From the NCBI GenBank assembly GCA_902729315.2, contig LR746265.1, forward strand, positions 4,568,892 through 4,632,891: a stretch of 64,000 bases of DNA. Reading direction: 5' to 3'. Position 1 is the first letter of the stretch; each line of letters begins with the position of its first letter. The notes beneath the pieces are model-generated. The model saw only the letters and a list, made by a program, of their open reading frames with translations. It did not search any database and was not told the origin of the DNA. Position numbers and translations under genes: made by a program. This document shows, one piece after another, positions 62,401 through 64,000 of the stretch. Source of the DNA: Spirodela intermedia. Taxonomy: Eukaryota > Streptophyta > Magnoliopsida > Alismatales > Araceae.

Positions 62401-63534
62401 TTATCTTACGTTCATCTTCCTCCGTAAGTGGCCGAGAAATCCAAACCACAGCTGCATATTGTTTCTATACGAAAATAAATGTTCATATTTAATCATCCAA
62501 CAGTTCCCCAACAACAATTGACCGACGTAGTCAGGAACATCATAAAGAATAAAAGTAGGATAAGAATGGCATGCAAGGAAATAAACAACCTGTTTCTCTG
62601 CTTCCCCCTCATGCATGAGGCTCCATGCCTCGCTCCCAATCAACTTGAGATTTCTCACTTTAATCTGCTCAGAAGAATGTAAATGATAGTTAACAAATAG
62701 ACGTAAAAAAAAATGGCCACCTCTACCACCAAAATTGAATCAGTAGATCCATCATATGAAGATTACTCACAAAGTCTACGGGATATAACTTTCTGATATC
62801 GTGGCACTTAATGCTCTAAATTATGCAGAAGTTTCCTCCATAAGAATGACACTTTTACAGACGTAATTTCTGTAGCACACGCAGCATGCAAAAAATTTGT
62901 TTTATACCTGTGTTCATGGACCTATTTTGTGACTATTTGACACATTTTTTCATGATGCCACTTATAATTTGACGTTTAATCCACAGCTTCTGAATGTTTT
63001 CTCCTCTATCAACATGACATGATTGATTTCAAAAAGTAATCTAGAGCATTACACATATATTTCACAATAGGGGACTTACATATCTATTTTCGGAAGCATT
63101 TATTTTTTCAGCCATTTCACAAATATCATTGGAAGATGGCACAGATCGTGCATTTGAAACTTCAACAAGAAAAGGACGACCAGATCCCAACATCCGGACC
63201 TGAGAACCATCGTTATTAGTAGCTCATCAGAAGAGGACTAGAATAATAATGTTTCATCATAGAGATCGCATGTACGTCAATGTCTTCTCTCCCCGCAGCG
63301 TGAAACTTGTAGCTGTCGCCTTTGCAAACAAGAAGAATATTGCTCCCAAGTATCTCCTGGCAAAGAGAACTGATCAATCAGAAGCACAGGGATAGCACCT
63401 GGAATAGGGCGAAGATAAATGACAGGCCCACAGCAAATAATATTTTAGATGATACAAAAAACTACCTCAACAGACGCCTCTCCCATTCTTTCATCATCTA
63501 TTATCCAGCGTGTCTGGCTGACCTTTCTTGAAAA
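59422..63534 (-). CDS. PUS10: tRNA pseudouridine synthase PUS10, 5' partial
   Basis: Nine exons (minus) are visible: 63534-63466, 63356-63276, 63199-63080, 62664-62590, 62464-62384, 60851-60778, 60670-60610, 59690-59635 and 59500-59422, giving 231 residues and the stop. The catalytic half is intact: SQTRWIIDDERMGEASVE, AAGREDID joined to VRMLGSGRPF (this contains the catalytic aspartate segment), IKVRNLKLIGSEAWSLMHEG, YAAVVWISRPLTEED, TPIRVLHRRSP, SQYFLLHLCTQ, AGTYIKEFVHGDFGRTHP and GSILGCRAEILQLDVTDVK. PUS10 makes pseudouridine 54/55 in the T-arm of tRNAs in archaea and animals. The N-terminal part, with the zinc-binding region, lies beyond the window. The 5' edge of the first visible exon is a best guess, because an upstream stop closes the frame and no strong acceptor is seen. 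Intron 5 (60852-62383) carries a LINE fragment. Confidence 0.93.
62074..62166 (-). mobile_element. LINE reverse-transcriptase fragment
   Basis: The minus strand reads LSKEEVKDIVFTMGPYKFEG then PDGFLL, close to the plant LINE motif in which an E(E/A)(V/I)..AVF.M. block leads to KAPGPDGF at the start of the reverse-transcriptase domain. Only about 30 codons are recognisable. It lies in the sense direction within PUS10 intron 5. Confidence 0.7.
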
Positions 63535-64000
63535 CTTTCCGGCATACGTTTTAGAAACCAGATATGGCACACCAAAAAGCATTGGCAGAGAAGCAAACAT
63601 AATGACATGAAAGGATCCAACCATTAGTCAATGGAAAATTATCAGGTAGTACTGCAAATAAATGACAATGTTACTCGGCTGGTAAAGAAAAAAAGATATT
63701 TGAAATGGGAATTTGAATTTGGTGGATCATATTTATGCCCCTTATCGGAGTAACAGGGCATAACATCGCATTTGATGAACTGGGAAAAGTAAAATGAGCG
63801 TTTGAACAGAGTAGATTGCATGATATATTAGTTGGCAATCATTGTAAAACAAATATTCTGTGGGTGTAAAACTCCAAATAGAGGTTCATGAATGGTTACC
63901 AATGTTAAAACTGAAAAGATTCTTCCATATTAAAGGGACATCAGAATAAATTTAACCACAGATAGAAAACATTCGTTGATCATTTTCTTCTTCAAATATC
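63535..64000. other. PUS10 intron or upstream exon region
   Basis: AT-rich. A minus-strand frame just upstream of the first called exon (LPMLFGVPYL, about 63590-63560) could be part of a longer exon, but an in-frame stop at about 63633 and the lack of an AG acceptor between argue against a simple extension. Confidence 0.4.

Overview
The window is nuclear DNA from a flowering plant. Genes are split by many GT-AG introns, coding exons are GC-rich inside AT-rich introns, CT/GA microsatellites sit in leaders, plant-only families are present (phi-class GSTs, RopGEF, ARID-HMG, LTO1, MSL channel), and there is a MIR394 locus. I cannot place the species; the high GC of many exons would fit a monocot or an early-diverging angiosperm, but that is a weak inference. 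All gene models were built by hand from reading-frame continuity, splice consensus and family motifs. Exon lengths and phases close without a stop in every model except GST D (a frameshift inside tandem repeats) and the two genes cut by the window edges.

Layout. (1) 1.2-10.5 kb, +: 3' part of an ACT-domain Raf-like kinase (STY8/17/46 type), with a 248-bp perfect-hairpin element in one intron. (2) 10.9-12.5 kb: a scrambled, palindromic pseudogene of a mechanosensitive channel. (3) 12.6-16.2 kb, -: a decayed Ty3/gypsy element with two LTRs. (4) 17.3-21.4 kb, +: the intact MSL10-like channel gene from which the pseudogene derives. (5) 21.9-31.3 kb, +: four tandem phi-class glutathione transferases (A-D). 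The active site erodes along the array, and D carries a C-terminal extension made of five ~255-bp repeats. (6) 32.9-37.0 kb, -: a small STR16-like rhodanese and an ARID-HMG DNA-binding protein. (7) 38.1-42.0 kb, +: LTO1 (VKOR-thioredoxin fusion), convergent with a TruA/PUS1-type pseudouridine synthase (-, 42.5-44.2 kb). (8) 46.4-46.6 kb, +: MIR394. (9) 47.9-52.7 kb, -: a RopGEF with a PRONE domain, divergent from a CCDC124/Lso2-like ribosome-associated protein (+, 54.0-56.7 kb). (10) 57.1-58.6 kb, -: a DUF1990/UPF0548 protein. (11) 59.4-63.5 kb, -: the 3' part of PUS10, with a LINE fragment in an intron.

The genes do not form one pathway, as expected for plant chromosomal DNA. The functional groupings are local: the GST array (detoxification or ligandin), two unrelated pseudouridine synthases 15 kb apart, and two plastid or thiol-redox proteins (LTO1, rhodanese). 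The most unusual object is the C-terminal repeat of GST D. Each unit has intron-like ends, and both the intron-like and exon-like parts are multiples of three, so the repeat could act as a string of exitrons. A 17-bp deletion in unit 2 breaks the frame and exon skipping could repair it.
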